NCBI GenBank assembly: GCA_002798255.1
Contig: NWQQ01000012.1
Location: 57,213 to 121,212, forward strand
Source of the DNA: Lysobacteraceae bacterium NML95-0200
Lineage (GTDB): Bacteria; Pseudomonadota; Gammaproteobacteria; Xanthomonadales; Xanthomonadaceae
Length of the DNA: 64,000 bases
Reading direction: 5' to 3'
This document shows positions 21,296 to 34,182 of this stretch, piece after piece; within the stretch, counting starts at the first letter, position 1; each line of letters begins with the position of its first letter. The position numbers and the translations under genes were made by a program. The notes under the pieces are model-generated. The model made no database searches and was not told where the DNA came from. It saw nothing but the letters and a program-made list of their open reading frames with translations.

Positions 21296-22057
21296 CTAAT
21301 TGCAGACATCGCCTGCCAAATACGGCAAGCCATAGCCGATCTGAATCGCGGAAACAGGGACATTCGCAAACAGCCGATGTGCCAACGCATCATATTGACG
21401 GGTGCAATTGAATTTGCCATCGATCAGCCAATCTTCGCCTCGTTCGTCCATCATGGCTCCGGACCATGCCGACGCTGCGTCATGGCTGGCTTCCGTAATT
21501 AGAGCCGTTTCCAAGATCACCTCAAACCCCCGGTCAGCGTGTGCCCCCTTCCAAGACTGATAAACAGAAGGATCGACCGCATTACCGCACGCGTACAGGC
21601 AGTTGGCATAAAAGGCTCCAGCATTGCTGGTTTCCGTACTGAAAGCTCCCTGTGTCAATTGGTGCAAGGGTGGGAATGCGTTGTCATAATTGGGCAGAAA
21701 CTGATTGAGATTGAAATCGCTGCACTCAACGGTCGCCGGTATACGCAGTGAATTCACCCTTCCATCGTCAAACCGCACTTCAATATCACAACGGCCGATG
21801 CGATATTCCTTGGTATTGTCAACGGTACGCCGGGCAGTAACACCTGCCAACTGCTCAAAGTAGGCCAAACCCACCCCGATGATGTACGGACTGAATACGC
21901 CCGGCTGGCGTGGTGGCGACTCCGGCGGCATGGGTTTGACTCGCACCTCTTGAGCGGCTTGCGCTGTTTCATTCGCTGTTGCGCTTTCAGCTTCCGCTTT
22001 TGCCTTGCAGCCACTCAAACAGGTGACCAACAAGAGTAGACACGCTGCGTTTCGCAT
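21296..22057 (-). CDS. Hypothetical lipoprotein
   Basis: A 253-residue protein started at ATG 22057, after GGGAGAGAGAGC; the open frame extends to 22147. Signal peptide MRNAACLLLLVTCLSGC ends in a lipobox with Cys 17. A 40-residue Ala/Glu-rich linker follows, then a globular part with many Cys (CDIEVRFDDGR, ECSDFNL, NCLYACGNAVD, KFNCTRQYD, LAGDVCN) that may form disulphides in the periplasm. I recognise no family. It sits between greA and the RpfE-like gene, where related genomes usually have no gene, so it may be a lineage-specific insertion. Confidence 0.7.
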   Translation of the reverse strand: MRNAACLLLLVTCLSGCKAKAEAESATANETAQAAQEVRVKPMPPESPPRQPGVFSPYIIGVGLAYFEQLAGVTARRTVDNTKEYRIGRCDIEVRFDDGRVNSLRIPATVECSDFNLNQFLPNYDNAFPPLHQLTQGAFSTETSNAGAFYANCLYACGNAVDPSVYQSWKGAHADRGFEVILETALITEASHDAASAWSGAMMDERGEDWLIDGKFNCTRQYDALAHRLFANVPVSAIQIGYGLPYLAGDVCN

Positions 22058-22177
22058 GATGCTCTCTCTCCCGCGTTTGCATGCTTTTAAAGATGCCCGA
22101 ATCGCGCATGTGCCGGGCACATATTCCCCAAGAAAACCCCCATCCATTTGAAGAACAGGGGCTTCAAAAAACCATTC

Positions 22178-22650
22178 TCAAACGTACTTCACTTCCAGGA
22201 TTTCAAATTCGTGCGTCCCCCCGGGGGCTTCCAGGGTGACTTCGTCGCCTTCGTGCTTGCCAATCAGGGCACGGGCGATCGGCGAGGAAATGGCAATCAG
22301 GCGCTGCTTGATGTCCGCTTCCAGGTCGCCGACGATTTGATAAGTCACTTCCTGCTCGGTGGTGGTGTCCAGCAAAGTGACGGTAGCGCCAAACACCACC
22401 TTGTCACCGGCGCTGAGCTTGCTCACATCGATAATCTGCGCGTGTGAAAGCTCGCCTTCGAGTTGCTTGATGCGGCCTTCGATAAAGCCCTGCTGCTCGC
22501 GCGCAGCGGCGTATTCGGCGTTCTCCTTCAGGTCGCCATGGGCGCGGGCTTCGGCAATGGCTTCAATCACGGCCGGACGTTTGACGGATTTGAGCTCTTC
22601 AAGTTCGGCACGCAGGCGGGTAGCGCCTGCGGCAGTAATCGGCGGATGGT

Positions 22651-22654
<4 letters not shown>
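22178..22654 (-). CDS. greA: Transcription elongation factor GreA
   Basis: A 158-residue factor that stimulates RNA cleavage by backtracked RNA polymerase. The N-terminal coiled coil includes [20 protein letters not shown] and the acidic tip [18 protein letters not shown], with the conserved Asp and Glu. The C-terminal FKBP-like domain runs from [11 protein letters not shown] to [13 protein letters not shown]. The start overlaps the carB stop by four bases, the carAB-greA arrangement also seen in related genomes. Downstream a lipoprotein gene follows after 120 bp. Confidence 0.97.
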
Positions 22655-25896
<3,242 letters not shown>

Positions 25897-25899
25897 ATC

Positions 25900-25931
25900 A
25901 GAGGCCAGAAATCAGGGGCCAGAGGCCAGGG
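25900..25931. repeat. GGCCAGA-type repeat, left flank of the four-helix-bundle gene
   Basis: GAGGCCAGAAATCAGG followed by GGCCAGAGGCCAG on the plus strand. It is inverted relative to the CTCTGGCC series at 26312-26344, so the inserted gene is bracketed by inverted copies of the same heptamer-rich element. Confidence 0.7.
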
Positions 25932-26306
25932 TGGAAGATTCAAGTCGCAGAACAAGCTTGCTTCGCAGGCCATTGAGCATGCGACCAAGCTCGGAAGTCT
26001 CAAGCAACAAGGCATCAATCGTGCTTTGACCACTCAACTCAAGCGAAACCGCAAGCAATAACTGGGTTTCCAGTTCAGCCAATGAGCCTTGCGCAATAGA
26101 AATGAAGCGCAAAAACTCACGCGTGGAGTCGCGCTCATGACCTTCGGCGATGTTGGAGGGAATCGAAACGGCCGCGCGCTGCATTTGTGCACACAGACCA
26201 TAGCGCTCGCTACCAGGCAAAGTCGCCGCCAGGCGATAAATATCGGCAGTCAAGGCCATCGCTCGCTGCCATATCTGTAAATCGCGGTAACTGCGAATCA
26301 CAGCCG

Positions 26307-26310
<4 letters not shown>
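25912..26310 (-). CDS. Four-helix-bundle protein (23S rRNA intervening-sequence / S23 type)
   Basis: A 132-residue protein from a GTG start that overlaps the carA stop (GTGA). The family signature is clear: [19 protein letters not shown], then [39 protein letters not shown], and a C-terminal helix [20 protein letters not shown]. These proteins form homopentamers of four-helix bundles, were first seen in 23S rRNA intervening sequences, and are related to the Avd accessory protein of diversity-generating retroelements; their cellular role is unclear. No reverse transcriptase or template repeat is present here. The gene breaks the usual carA-carB adjacency, and its last codons lie in the flanking repeat. 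Confidence 0.88.
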
Positions 26311-27458
<1,148 letters not shown>

Positions 27459-27517
27459 GGGCTTCGCCTTGTATCAGAGCCTGGCCGCCGGGGCTGCCAG
27501 AGCGGAAACGGGGTTGC

Positions 27518-27555
27518 AAAAAACCGCCGAAGTGCGGCTGCAACTTCGGAGGCGG
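27518..27555 (-). terminator. Rho-independent terminator between dapB and carA
   Basis: On the minus strand CCGCCTCCGAAGT pairs with ACTTCGGCGG (one bulged base), loop of 9, followed by six T (A-run at 27518-27523). It lies about 33 bp past the dapB stop and 60 bp before the carA start, so it ends the ispG-dapB transcript or could act as a carA leader attenuator. Confidence 0.85.
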
Positions 27556-27588
27556 AAGGGGTATAGGCGAGGATGGATTTTAGCCGGA

Positions 27589-28317
27589 TTACCCGGCCAA
27601 ATCCAGTCCCAAAAGATCGCTTGGCGCATAAAAACCGGCAGGCTTGTCCGCCAGCCACAGCGCTGCCTGCAAGGCGCCACGGGCAAAAATATCGCGGCTT
27701 GTGGCGCGATGAACCAGCTCGATACGCTCTCCCGCCGCGGCAAATTGCACCCAATGCTCGCCGACAATATCCCCGGCACGGATGGCTGCGTATTGCGGTG
27801 TGGCACCGCCCTTTTCTGCCGCCGCCCCCAGGCTCAGCGCGGTTCCTGAAGGCGCATCTTTCTTTTGCGTATGGTGCATCTCGATGATGTCGCAATCCCA
27901 GCCCGGCAAGGCACTGGCAGCCTTGCGCACCAGTTGCTGCAACAAGGCCACGCCGATGCTGAAGTTGCTGGCCCAAAGCACGGGAATCTCAGCCGCGGCC
28001 TCGCGCAATGCAGCCTGCTGAGCACCAGACAATCCTGTGGTGCCGGACACCAATGGCTTGCCGCGATCACGCGCCAGCGCCAATGCGGCGTCAAAGCCTT
28101 GGGGCAGACTGAAGTCCAGCAACACATCAAACGCCGGCACAGCGTCCAGCTCACTGGCAGCAAAATACGCCACGCCCTGATTGACCCGCTCCAACGGCTG
28201 ACGGCGTGATACTGCCAAAGGCGCGGCAAAGCGCCCGTCTTCGGCCACCAAGCGCAGCAGGGTCTGCCCCATGCGCCCGTAAGCACCGTGAATGAGCAAA
28301 GTGAGCGGCGTGTTCAT
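27589..28317 (-). CDS. dapB: 4-hydroxy-tetrahydrodipicolinate reductase DapB
   Basis: A 242-residue enzyme of the lysine/diaminopimelate pathway, started at ATG 28317, which has GGGAGAG upstream; a longer frame to 28362 would overlap folP. The nucleotide-binding start is LLIHGAYGRMGQTLLRLVAE. The central SGTTGLSGAQQ motif and the substrate loop HHTQKKDAPSGTALSLG with the catalytic His pair and Lys are intact. It is the last gene of an ispG-PAP2-folP-dapB transcript that ends at a clear terminator. Confidence 0.95.
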   Translation of the reverse strand: MNTPLTLLIHGAYGRMGQTLLRLVAEDGRFAAPLAVSRRQPLERVNQGVAYFAASELDAVPAFDVLLDFSLPQGFDAALALARDRGKPLVSGTTGLSGAQQAALREAAAEIPVLWASNFSIGVALLQQLVRKAASALPGWDCDIIEMHHTQKKDAPSGTALSLGAAAEKGGATPQYAAIRAGDIVGEHWVQFAAAGERIELVHRATSRDIFARGALQAALWLADKPAGFYAPSDLLGLDLAG

Positions 28318-28343
28318 GACAACTCTCCCATCCATCGCAGGAC

Positions 28344-29243
28344 TCAAAAAATTTCCGGCCATTCCGGCGCTGACACTGTCTTTTCATTGCGTGGCACGCT
28401 GACTTCTGCCAGCGCCTGCCAAACTTTCAGTGCATCCACGGTAGCCGCCACATCATGAACCCGGACGATGGCAGCACCGCGCTCGACCGCCAGAAGATGC
28501 GCAGCCACCGAGCCATGCAGGCGTTCCTGCGGGTTGTCGCGCCCGGTGATTTCACCAATGCTGCGCTTGCGTGAAAGCCCGGCCAATAGCGGCACACCCA
28601 GCTCGGCAAAGCGCGCAAGCTGTGCCAGCAGTTGCAAGTTGTGCGCTAGTGTTTTGCCAAAGCCAAAGCCCGGGTCCACCACGATTTGCTTGCGGTCGAT
28701 GCCGGCCATCTCACAGGCAAACATGCGTTCGGCCAGAAACCGATGCACTTCGGCGACCACATCCTGATACTGCGGCGCCTGCTGCATGCTGCGCGGCTCA
28801 CCCTGCATATGCATCAGTATTACCGGCACGCCAAGCCTTGCCGCCATTTCCAGCGCACCTTCGCGGCGCAAGGCATAGACATCATTGATGATGCCCGCAC
28901 CTGCCGCCACTGCTGCCTGCATCACCTCCGGCTTGGAGGTATCGATACTGATGGGCACCTCGACCTGCGCCGCCAATCCTTCAATCACCGGGATGACCCG
29001 CTGCAATTCCTCTTGCAACGACACCTCGCCAGCACCGGGACGGGTGGACTCACCGCCAACATCCAGAATATCCGCACCTTCTGACACCAGCCGCAGGCCA
29101 TGGGCGATGGCCGCTTGCACGTCCTGATGCTGGCCGCCATCGGAAAAAGAATCCGGGGTGACATTGACAATGCCCATCACTTGCGGGCGCTGAAGCTGCA
29201 AGGTTTTACCGGCGCAGTCGAGTTTGGGTGTGGTATCGAACAT
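28344..29243 (-). CDS. folP: Dihydropteroate synthase FolP
   Basis: A 299-residue TIM-barrel enzyme that joins 6-hydroxymethyl-dihydropterin pyrophosphate with p-aminobenzoate; sulfonamides inhibit it. Started at ATG 29243 (MFDTTPKLDCAGKTL); the open frame to 29447 has no conserved part. Motifs: VMGIVNVTPDSFSDGG (pyrophosphate site), GADILDVGGESTRPGA, ISIDTSKPEVMQAA, GAGIINDVYALRREG, VILMHMQGEPRSMQQ, DPGFGFGKTLAHN and GLSRKRSIGEIT. In many gammaproteobacteria folP lies next to ftsH and glmM; here it is 26 bp before dapB. Confidence 0.96.
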   Translation of the reverse strand: MFDTTPKLDCAGKTLQLQRPQVMGIVNVTPDSFSDGGQHQDVQAAIAHGLRLVSEGADILDVGGESTRPGAGEVSLQEELQRVIPVIEGLAAQVEVPISIDTSKPEVMQAAVAAGAGIINDVYALRREGALEMAARLGVPVILMHMQGEPRSMQQAPQYQDVVAEVHRFLAERMFACEMAGIDRKQIVVDPGFGFGKTLAHNLQLLAQLARFAELGVPLLAGLSRKRSIGEITGRDNPQERLHGSVAAHLLAVERGAAIVRVHDVAATVDALKVWQALAEVSVPRNEKTVSAPEWPEIF

Positions 29244-29287
29244 TTGCTCTGTGGTCTGTGAATAGCGGTGTAGCTTACCTGCCAGGC

Positions 29288-29908
29288 TCACCTGCTGCGG
29301 CCCGATATCAGCCAGTAGCTGCCTATCACCCAGGCCAGTGCGGCTGCCCAGCCAGCGAGGATATCGCTCGGGTAATGCACGCCCAGGTACACGCGGGAGG
29401 CGCCCACCATCGGCACAAAAATCAGCATCGCGGCAATCACCGGCCAACGCATCCGGGTAGGCCAGACAAGCAGCACCAATACCGCTGCCAGCGCCATCGA
29501 GCCCATGGCATGACCGCTGGGAAAGCTCCAGGTCGGCTCAGGCGCAATCGACGGCCATACATCGGGGCGTGCGCGGCTGAAAATCCGCTTCAATGCCATA
29601 TTCAGAAGACCCGAACCAGCCAATGCGAGTGCCGCAAATCCGGCTTCCTGCCAGCACCGCCGCCAGGCCAGCCACAGTACCAACAGCACCGAAGCCGGTA
29701 CCACGCCCCAGCCATAACCTGCGGCAGCAAAAAACAAAAAGCATCGATCCCACCACGGCGTATGTTGCTGCTCGGCCCAATGCAGCAGCGGCAGATCAAA
29801 CGGCAGTGCAATGCCTGCGGCCACACAAACGGCAAGCATTGCAAACATCAACAGGCATAGCCCGGCCAATAGCAGCGGGCGGCGAACCCGGACAGATGAT
29901 GATTTCAT
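29288..29908 (-). CDS. PAP2-family membrane phosphatase
   Basis: A 206-residue integral membrane protein with five or six hydrophobic segments (for example LLLAGLCLLMFAMLAVCVAA). All three motifs of the phosphatidic acid phosphatase 2 superfamily are present in order: KRIFSRARP, PSGHAM and SRVYLGVHYPSD, giving an intact catalytic His-Arg-His set. Likely substrates are lipid phosphates such as undecaprenyl diphosphate or phosphatidylglycerol phosphate, which cannot be told apart by motif. It stands between ispG and folP with gaps of 27 and 44 bp, so it is probably co-transcribed. Association with ispG would fit an isoprenoid-lipid phosphate substrate, which is an inference. Confidence 0.88.
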   Translation of the reverse strand: MKSSSVRVRRPLLLAGLCLLMFAMLAVCVAAGIALPFDLPLLHWAEQQHTPWWDRCFLFFAAAGYGWGVVPASVLLVLWLAWRRCWQEAGFAALALAGSGLLNMALKRIFSRARPDVWPSIAPEPTWSFPSGHAMGSMALAAVLVLLVWPTRMRWPVIAAMLIFVPMVGASRVYLGVHYPSDILAGWAAALAWVIGSYWLISGRSR

Positions 29909-29935
29909 GCACGCTTGCGGAGCAGTGCCCGCCCC

Positions 29936-31186
29936 TCAGATACCCGCCTGATAGCGTCTGGCAACATAGTCATCAATCAGCGCGATGAATTCGTGGGCGA
30001 TGTTTTCACCGCGCAAGGTGACGGCTTTCTCGCCATCGATGAATACCGGCGCAGAAGGCGCTTCGCCAGTGCCGGGCAGCGAGATGCCGATATTGGCATG
30101 GCGCGACTCCCCGGGGCCATTGACCACGCAGCCCATCACTGCCAGTGTCATGTTCTCGGCACCGGGATGCTTGATTTTCCACTCCGGCATACGCTCGCGC
30201 ACATGTGCCTGCACCACTTTGGCCAGCTCCTGGAAGAATTCGCTGGTGGTACGGCCACAGCCCGGGCAGGCGGTCACCATCGGCGTAAAGGCGCGCAACC
30301 CCATGGTTTGCAGCAGTTCCTGGGCGACAATCACTTCCTGGGTGCGCGATTGCCCCGGCTCGGGGGTGAGCGAAATACGGATGGTGTCGCCAATGCCTTC
30401 TTGTAGCAGCACCGCCAGTGCGGCGCTGCTGGCGACAATCCCCTTGCTGCCGATACCGGCCTCGGTCAGCCCCAGATGCAGGGCAAAATCGCTGCGCCGC
30501 GCCAGATCGCGGTACACCGCAATCAGCTCCTGCACGCCGCTGACCTTGGCACTCAGGATGATGCGATCGCGCCCAAGGCCAAGCTCGACGGCGCGCTCGG
30601 CCGAATCCAGCGCACTGCGAATCAAGGCTTCGCGCAGCACCCGTCCGGCATCCCAAGGCTCGGCGCGTCCGGCATTTTCGTCCATCAATGCAGCTGCAAG
30701 GCTTTGGTCGAGCGAGCCCCAGTTGGCGCCGATGCGCACCGGCTTGCCGTAGCGGATGGCAAATTCGATGAGCTGGGCAAACTGGGTGTCCTTCTTCTTG
30801 CCAAAGCCGACATTGCCGGGGTTGATGCGGTATTTCGCCAACCGCTGCGCACAGGCTGGCTCATTGGCCAGCAAGGTATGGCCGTTGTAATGGAAGTCGC
30901 CAATCAGCGGCACTTCGATGCCCATCATCGCCAGCTTGTCGGCAATGCGCGGGATGGCGGCGGCAGATTCGGCATTATTGACGGTGAGCCGCACCAGCTC
31001 CGAGCCTGCCCGCCATAGCGCCGCCACCTGTTTGACAGTCGCGGCCACATCGGCGGTATCGGTATTGGTCATCGACTGCACCACCACCGGCGCATCACCG
31101 CCCACGCACACCCCGCCAACCTGTACGCTGCGCGTCACATGGCGGGGCCTCGGGCCAAAACTGGAAATCTGGGTCGCATCATTCAT
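29936..31186 (-). CDS. ispG: 4-hydroxy-3-methylbut-2-enyl diphosphate synthase IspG (GcpE)
   Basis: A 416-residue [4Fe-4S] enzyme of the MEP isoprenoid pathway, started at ATG 31186 ([18 protein letters not shown]). Motifs: [48 protein letters not shown], and [20 protein letters not shown]. The cluster ligands lie in TACPGCGRT and GCVVNGPGE. It is divergent from xseA with only about 33 bp between start codons, so the two promoters must overlap the opposing 5' ends. With ispD and ispF it is the third MEP-pathway gene in this window. Confidence 0.97.
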   Translation of the reverse strand: MNDATQISSFGPRPRHVTRSVQVGGVCVGGDAPVVVQSMTNTDTADVAATVKQVAALWRAGSELVRLTVNNAESAAAIPRIADKLAMMGIEVPLIGDFHYNGHTLLANEPACAQRLAKYRINPGNVGFGKKKDTQFAQLIEFAIRYGKPVRIGANWGSLDQSLAAALMDENAGRAEPWDAGRVLREALIRSALDSAERAVELGLGRDRIILSAKVSGVQELIAVYRDLARRSDFALHLGLTEAGIGSKGIVASSAALAVLLQEGIGDTIRISLTPEPGQSRTQEVIVAQELLQTMGLRAFTPMVTACPGCGRTTSEFFQELAKVVQAHVRERMPEWKIKHPGAENMTLAVMGCVVNGPGESRHANIGISLPGTGEAPSAPVFIDGEKAVTLRGENIAHEFIALIDDYVARRYQAGI

Positions 31187-31219
31187 GCGCGCATTGTAAT
31201 TGCCCGTATCCTTATCGCC

Positions 31220-32710
31220 ATGCAAACACCCGCTGCCGACCAGATTCTGACCCCATCGCAACTCAACACACTGGCGCGCGGCCTGCTGGAGGACAGCTTT
31301 CCGCTACTCTGGATTGAAGCAGAGCTGGGCAATGTGGCGCGGCCAGCTTCCGGGCATTTGTATTTCAATCTGAAAGATGCCCGCGCCCAGGTGCGGGCAG
31401 CGATGTTCCGTGGCCGGGCGGCCAGCTTGCGCTTTGCCCCGCGCGAAGGCCAGAAAGTGCTGGCGCGTGGCAAGCTCACCCTGTACGAGCCACGCGGCGA
31501 TTACCAAATCATCATCGAGCAGATGGAAGAAGCAGGAGAAGGCGCACTGCGTCGCGCCTTTGAGGCATTGAAGGCACGACTGCAAGCCGAAGGCCTGTTT
31601 GCCGCCGAACGCAAGCGCCCGCTGCCGTTTCTGCCGCGCCGCATCGCGGTACTGACTTCGCCCAGCGGCGCGGTGATACGCGATATCTGCTCGGTGCTCT
31701 CGCGCCGCTTTCCGCTCATTGAGCTGGAACTACTGCCCATTCCGGTGCAAGGCGAAGGCGCGGCGGCACACATCACCCAGATGCTGCAACGCGCCCATGC
31801 CAGCGGTCGCTATGACCTGCTGCTCTTGGCGCGCGGCGGCGGCTCGCTGGAGGATTTGTGGGCGTTCAATGACGAGCAACTGGCGCGCGCCATTGCCGCC
31901 TCGCCAATCCCGGTGGTCAGTGCCATCGGCCATGAAACCGATTTTACCCTGGCCGATTTTGCCGCCGACCTGCGCGCGCCCACGCCTTCGGCCGCAGCCG
32001 AGCTGATTGCCCCTGACCAGCAGGCCATTGCCCAGCGCCTTGACCGTGCCCGGCAACGCATGCAAACCGGGACAGCCCAGCAGTTGCAGCAGAACATGCA
32101 GCGACTGGATTATGCCCGCCTGCGGCTGGAGGCGCGCAGCCCCGGCGCGCAACTTGACCTTGCCCGGCTGCGCCAGCAGCAATTGCGGCAGCGGCTGCAC
32201 AGCGCGCTTGCACAACGGCTGCAAACCGCCCTGCAACGCACCACACAGGCAGTACGCACACTGGAAAGCCACGCGCCGGAACGGCGTCTGGCCATGCTGG
32301 CCGCACAACAGCAGGCCATGGCACATCGCCTGCAACGCGCCTGGCAGCAAACCTGGCAACAGGCCCGGCAGCGCAGCCAATCTGCCGGGCATCGCCTGCA
32401 ACAACAGCACCCCGGCGGGCGGCTGCAACAATTGCAGCAACGCCTTGCGCAACTGGCAACACGCCCGCAAGCCGCCATCCACCAGCAATTACGCCTGCAA
32501 CAGCAACAGCTACAAGGCGTGGCGCGGGCGCTCAATGCCGTCAGCCCGCTGGCAACGCTGGCGCGCGGCTACAGCATCCTGCACAGCGCAGATGGCCGCG
32601 TACTGCGCAGCGTCCACACCGTACAACCTGGCGATGCCCTCAGCGCCCGCCTTGCCGATGGCACTTTGCAGCTGCAAGTTACTGCCCGTACCCCTTTGGA
32701 AACCTCCTGA
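31220..32710 (+). CDS. xseA: Exodeoxyribonuclease VII large subunit XseA
   Basis: A 496-residue nuclease subunit started at ATG 31220 ([20 protein letters not shown]); the frame could extend to 31139 across ispG. The N-terminal OB-fold carries [20 protein letters not shown] and [15 protein letters not shown]. The catalytic domain carries [32 protein letters not shown] and [20 protein letters not shown], then [10 protein letters not shown] long Gln/Arg-rich coiled-coil region (about 275-430) follows, as is usual for XseA. It needs XseB, which is not in this window. The next gene overlaps its stop by one base. Confidence 0.97.
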   Translation: MQTPAADQILTPSQLNTLARGLLEDSFPLLWIEAELGNVARPASGHLYFNLKDARAQVRAAMFRGRAASLRFAPREGQKVLARGKLTLYEPRGDYQIIIEQMEEAGEGALRRAFEALKARLQAEGLFAAERKRPLPFLPRRIAVLTSPSGAVIRDICSVLSRRFPLIELELLPIPVQGEGAAAHITQMLQRAHASGRYDLLLLARGGGSLEDLWAFNDEQLARAIAASPIPVVSAIGHETDFTLADFAADLRAPTPSAAAELIAPDQQAIAQRLDRARQRMQTGTAQQLQQNMQRLDYARLRLEARSPGAQLDLARLRQQQLRQRLHSALAQRLQTALQRTTQAVRTLESHAPERRLAMLAAQQQAMAHRLQRAWQQTWQQARQRSQSAGHRLQQQHPGGRLQQLQQRLAQLATRPQAAIHQQLRLQQQQLQGVARALNAVSPLATLARGYSILHSADGRVLRSVHTVQPGDALSARLADGTLQLQVTARTPLETS

Positions 32711-34140
32711 TGCCCATCGCCCCGCACTACCCGCTTTATCTTGCCAACCAACCGCAGACCACCACAGCACGGCTGGATGTGACCGACAAATACACCGGCA
32801 AGCGCGCCACGCAAACCAGTCTGGCCGATGCGGCCATCATCGAGCGTGCGATTGCCGCGGGTGTGGCCGCACGTTCAAGCATGGCCGAGCTGCCCGCCGA
32901 TGTGCGCCGCGATGTGCTGCTGCATTGTCTGCGCCGTTTTCAAGAACGTCATGAAGAACTGGCGCAGCTGTTGTGCATCGAAGCGGGCAAGCCAATCCGC
33001 GATGCCCGCGGCGAAGTCACAAGGCTTGCCGATACTTTCCGCATCGCCGCCGAAGAAGCCACCCGCATCAACGGGCAAACACTGGAGTTGGCGGTTTCAC
33101 CACGCAGCCGCGGCTATCGGGGCTTTACCCGCTATATGCCGGTCGGGCTGTGCAGCTTCATCACCCCGTTCAACTTCCCGCTGAATCTGGTTGCGCACAA
33201 AGTGGCACCGGCGATTGCCGCAGGCTGCCCATTTATTTTGAAGCCGTCGAGCAAAACCCCGCTGGGCGCGCTCGTCATCGCCGAGATTCTGGCGGAAACC
33301 GAGCTACCAGCGGGCGCCTTCTCCATCCTGCCTTGCCACGATACGGAGGCCGCGCCACTGGTGGAAGACCCGCGCATCGCGCTGTTTTCCTTCACCGGCG
33401 GCCCGATTGGTTGGCAGCTCAAAGCCCGCGCCGGGCGCAAGAAAGTCACTCTGGAGCTGGGCGGCAATGCCGCATGCATCGTGGATGCAGAGCCCGGCGC
33501 CACGCTCGAACATATCGCCGAGCGGCTGATATTCGGCGGCTATTACCAAAGTGGACAAAGCTGCATCAGCGTGCAGCGCGTGCTGGTTCATCAACGCCAT
33601 TACCCGGCGCTGAAATCCCTGCTCAAGGCGCGTCTGGGGCAGCTTGTTATCGGCAACCCGCATCATGAGGACACTTTTATCGGCCCCTTGATTGACGAAA
33701 CAGCCGCCCGGCGCATTGAAGGCCAAATCGCCGAAGCGCTTGAGCATGGCGCAACACTGATTCACGGCGAAGCGCGGCGTGGCAACTTGCTGCCCCCGCA
33801 ACTTCTGGAAAACGTGCCCACGCATCTGCCGCTGTACCAGCAGGAAGCCTTCGCCCCGGTGATGCTTCTTGAAGCCTTTGAAGACTTTGACGAAGCGCTC
33901 GCGCGCGTCAACGCCAGCGATTACGGCCTGCAGGCAGGCGTGTTTACCGCCCGCCTCGACCATGGCCTGCGTGCCTGGGACCGGCTGGAAATGGGTGGCG
34001 TCATCATCGGCGATGTGCCCAGCTTCCGCGTTGACAACATGCCCTATGGCGGCGTGAAGGCATCCGGCAGCGGCCGCGAAGGCGTGCGCTCGGCCATCGC
34101 CGACATGAGCGAAGAACGCTTGCTGGTGCTGCGCGGCTAA
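32710..34140 (+). CDS. NAD(P)-dependent aldehyde dehydrogenase
   Basis: A 476-residue member of the ALDH superfamily, close in style to non-phosphorylating glyceraldehyde-3-phosphate/lactaldehyde dehydrogenases. Rossmann parts: ITPFNFPLNLVAHKVAPAIA and FILKPSSKTPLGA. Catalytic residues: Glu in VTLELGGNA and Cys in YYQSGQSCISVQRV. The end has DYGLQAGVFT and YGGVKASGSGREG. The short chain after the phosphate site lets me exclude retinal- or betaine-type ALDHs only weakly, so the substrate is open. The ATG overlaps the xseA stop (TGATG), suggesting translational coupling with a gene of unrelated function. Confidence 0.88.
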   Translation: MPIAPHYPLYLANQPQTTTARLDVTDKYTGKRATQTSLADAAIIERAIAAGVAARSSMAELPADVRRDVLLHCLRRFQERHEELAQLLCIEAGKPIRDARGEVTRLADTFRIAAEEATRINGQTLELAVSPRSRGYRGFTRYMPVGLCSFITPFNFPLNLVAHKVAPAIAAGCPFILKPSSKTPLGALVIAEILAETELPAGAFSILPCHDTEAAPLVEDPRIALFSFTGGPIGWQLKARAGRKKVTLELGGNAACIVDAEPGATLEHIAERLIFGGYYQSGQSCISVQRVLVHQRHYPALKSLLKARLGQLVIGNPHHEDTFIGPLIDETAARRIEGQIAEALEHGATLIHGEARRGNLLPPQLLENVPTHLPLYQQEAFAPVMLLEAFEDFDEALARVNASDYGLQAGVFTARLDHGLRAWDRLEMGGVIIGDVPSFRVDNMPYGGVKASGSGREGVRSAIADMSEERLLVLRG

Positions 34141-34182
34141 CACGAAACAACGTCCAGGATGCTTTCCATTCCGCAATAAACC

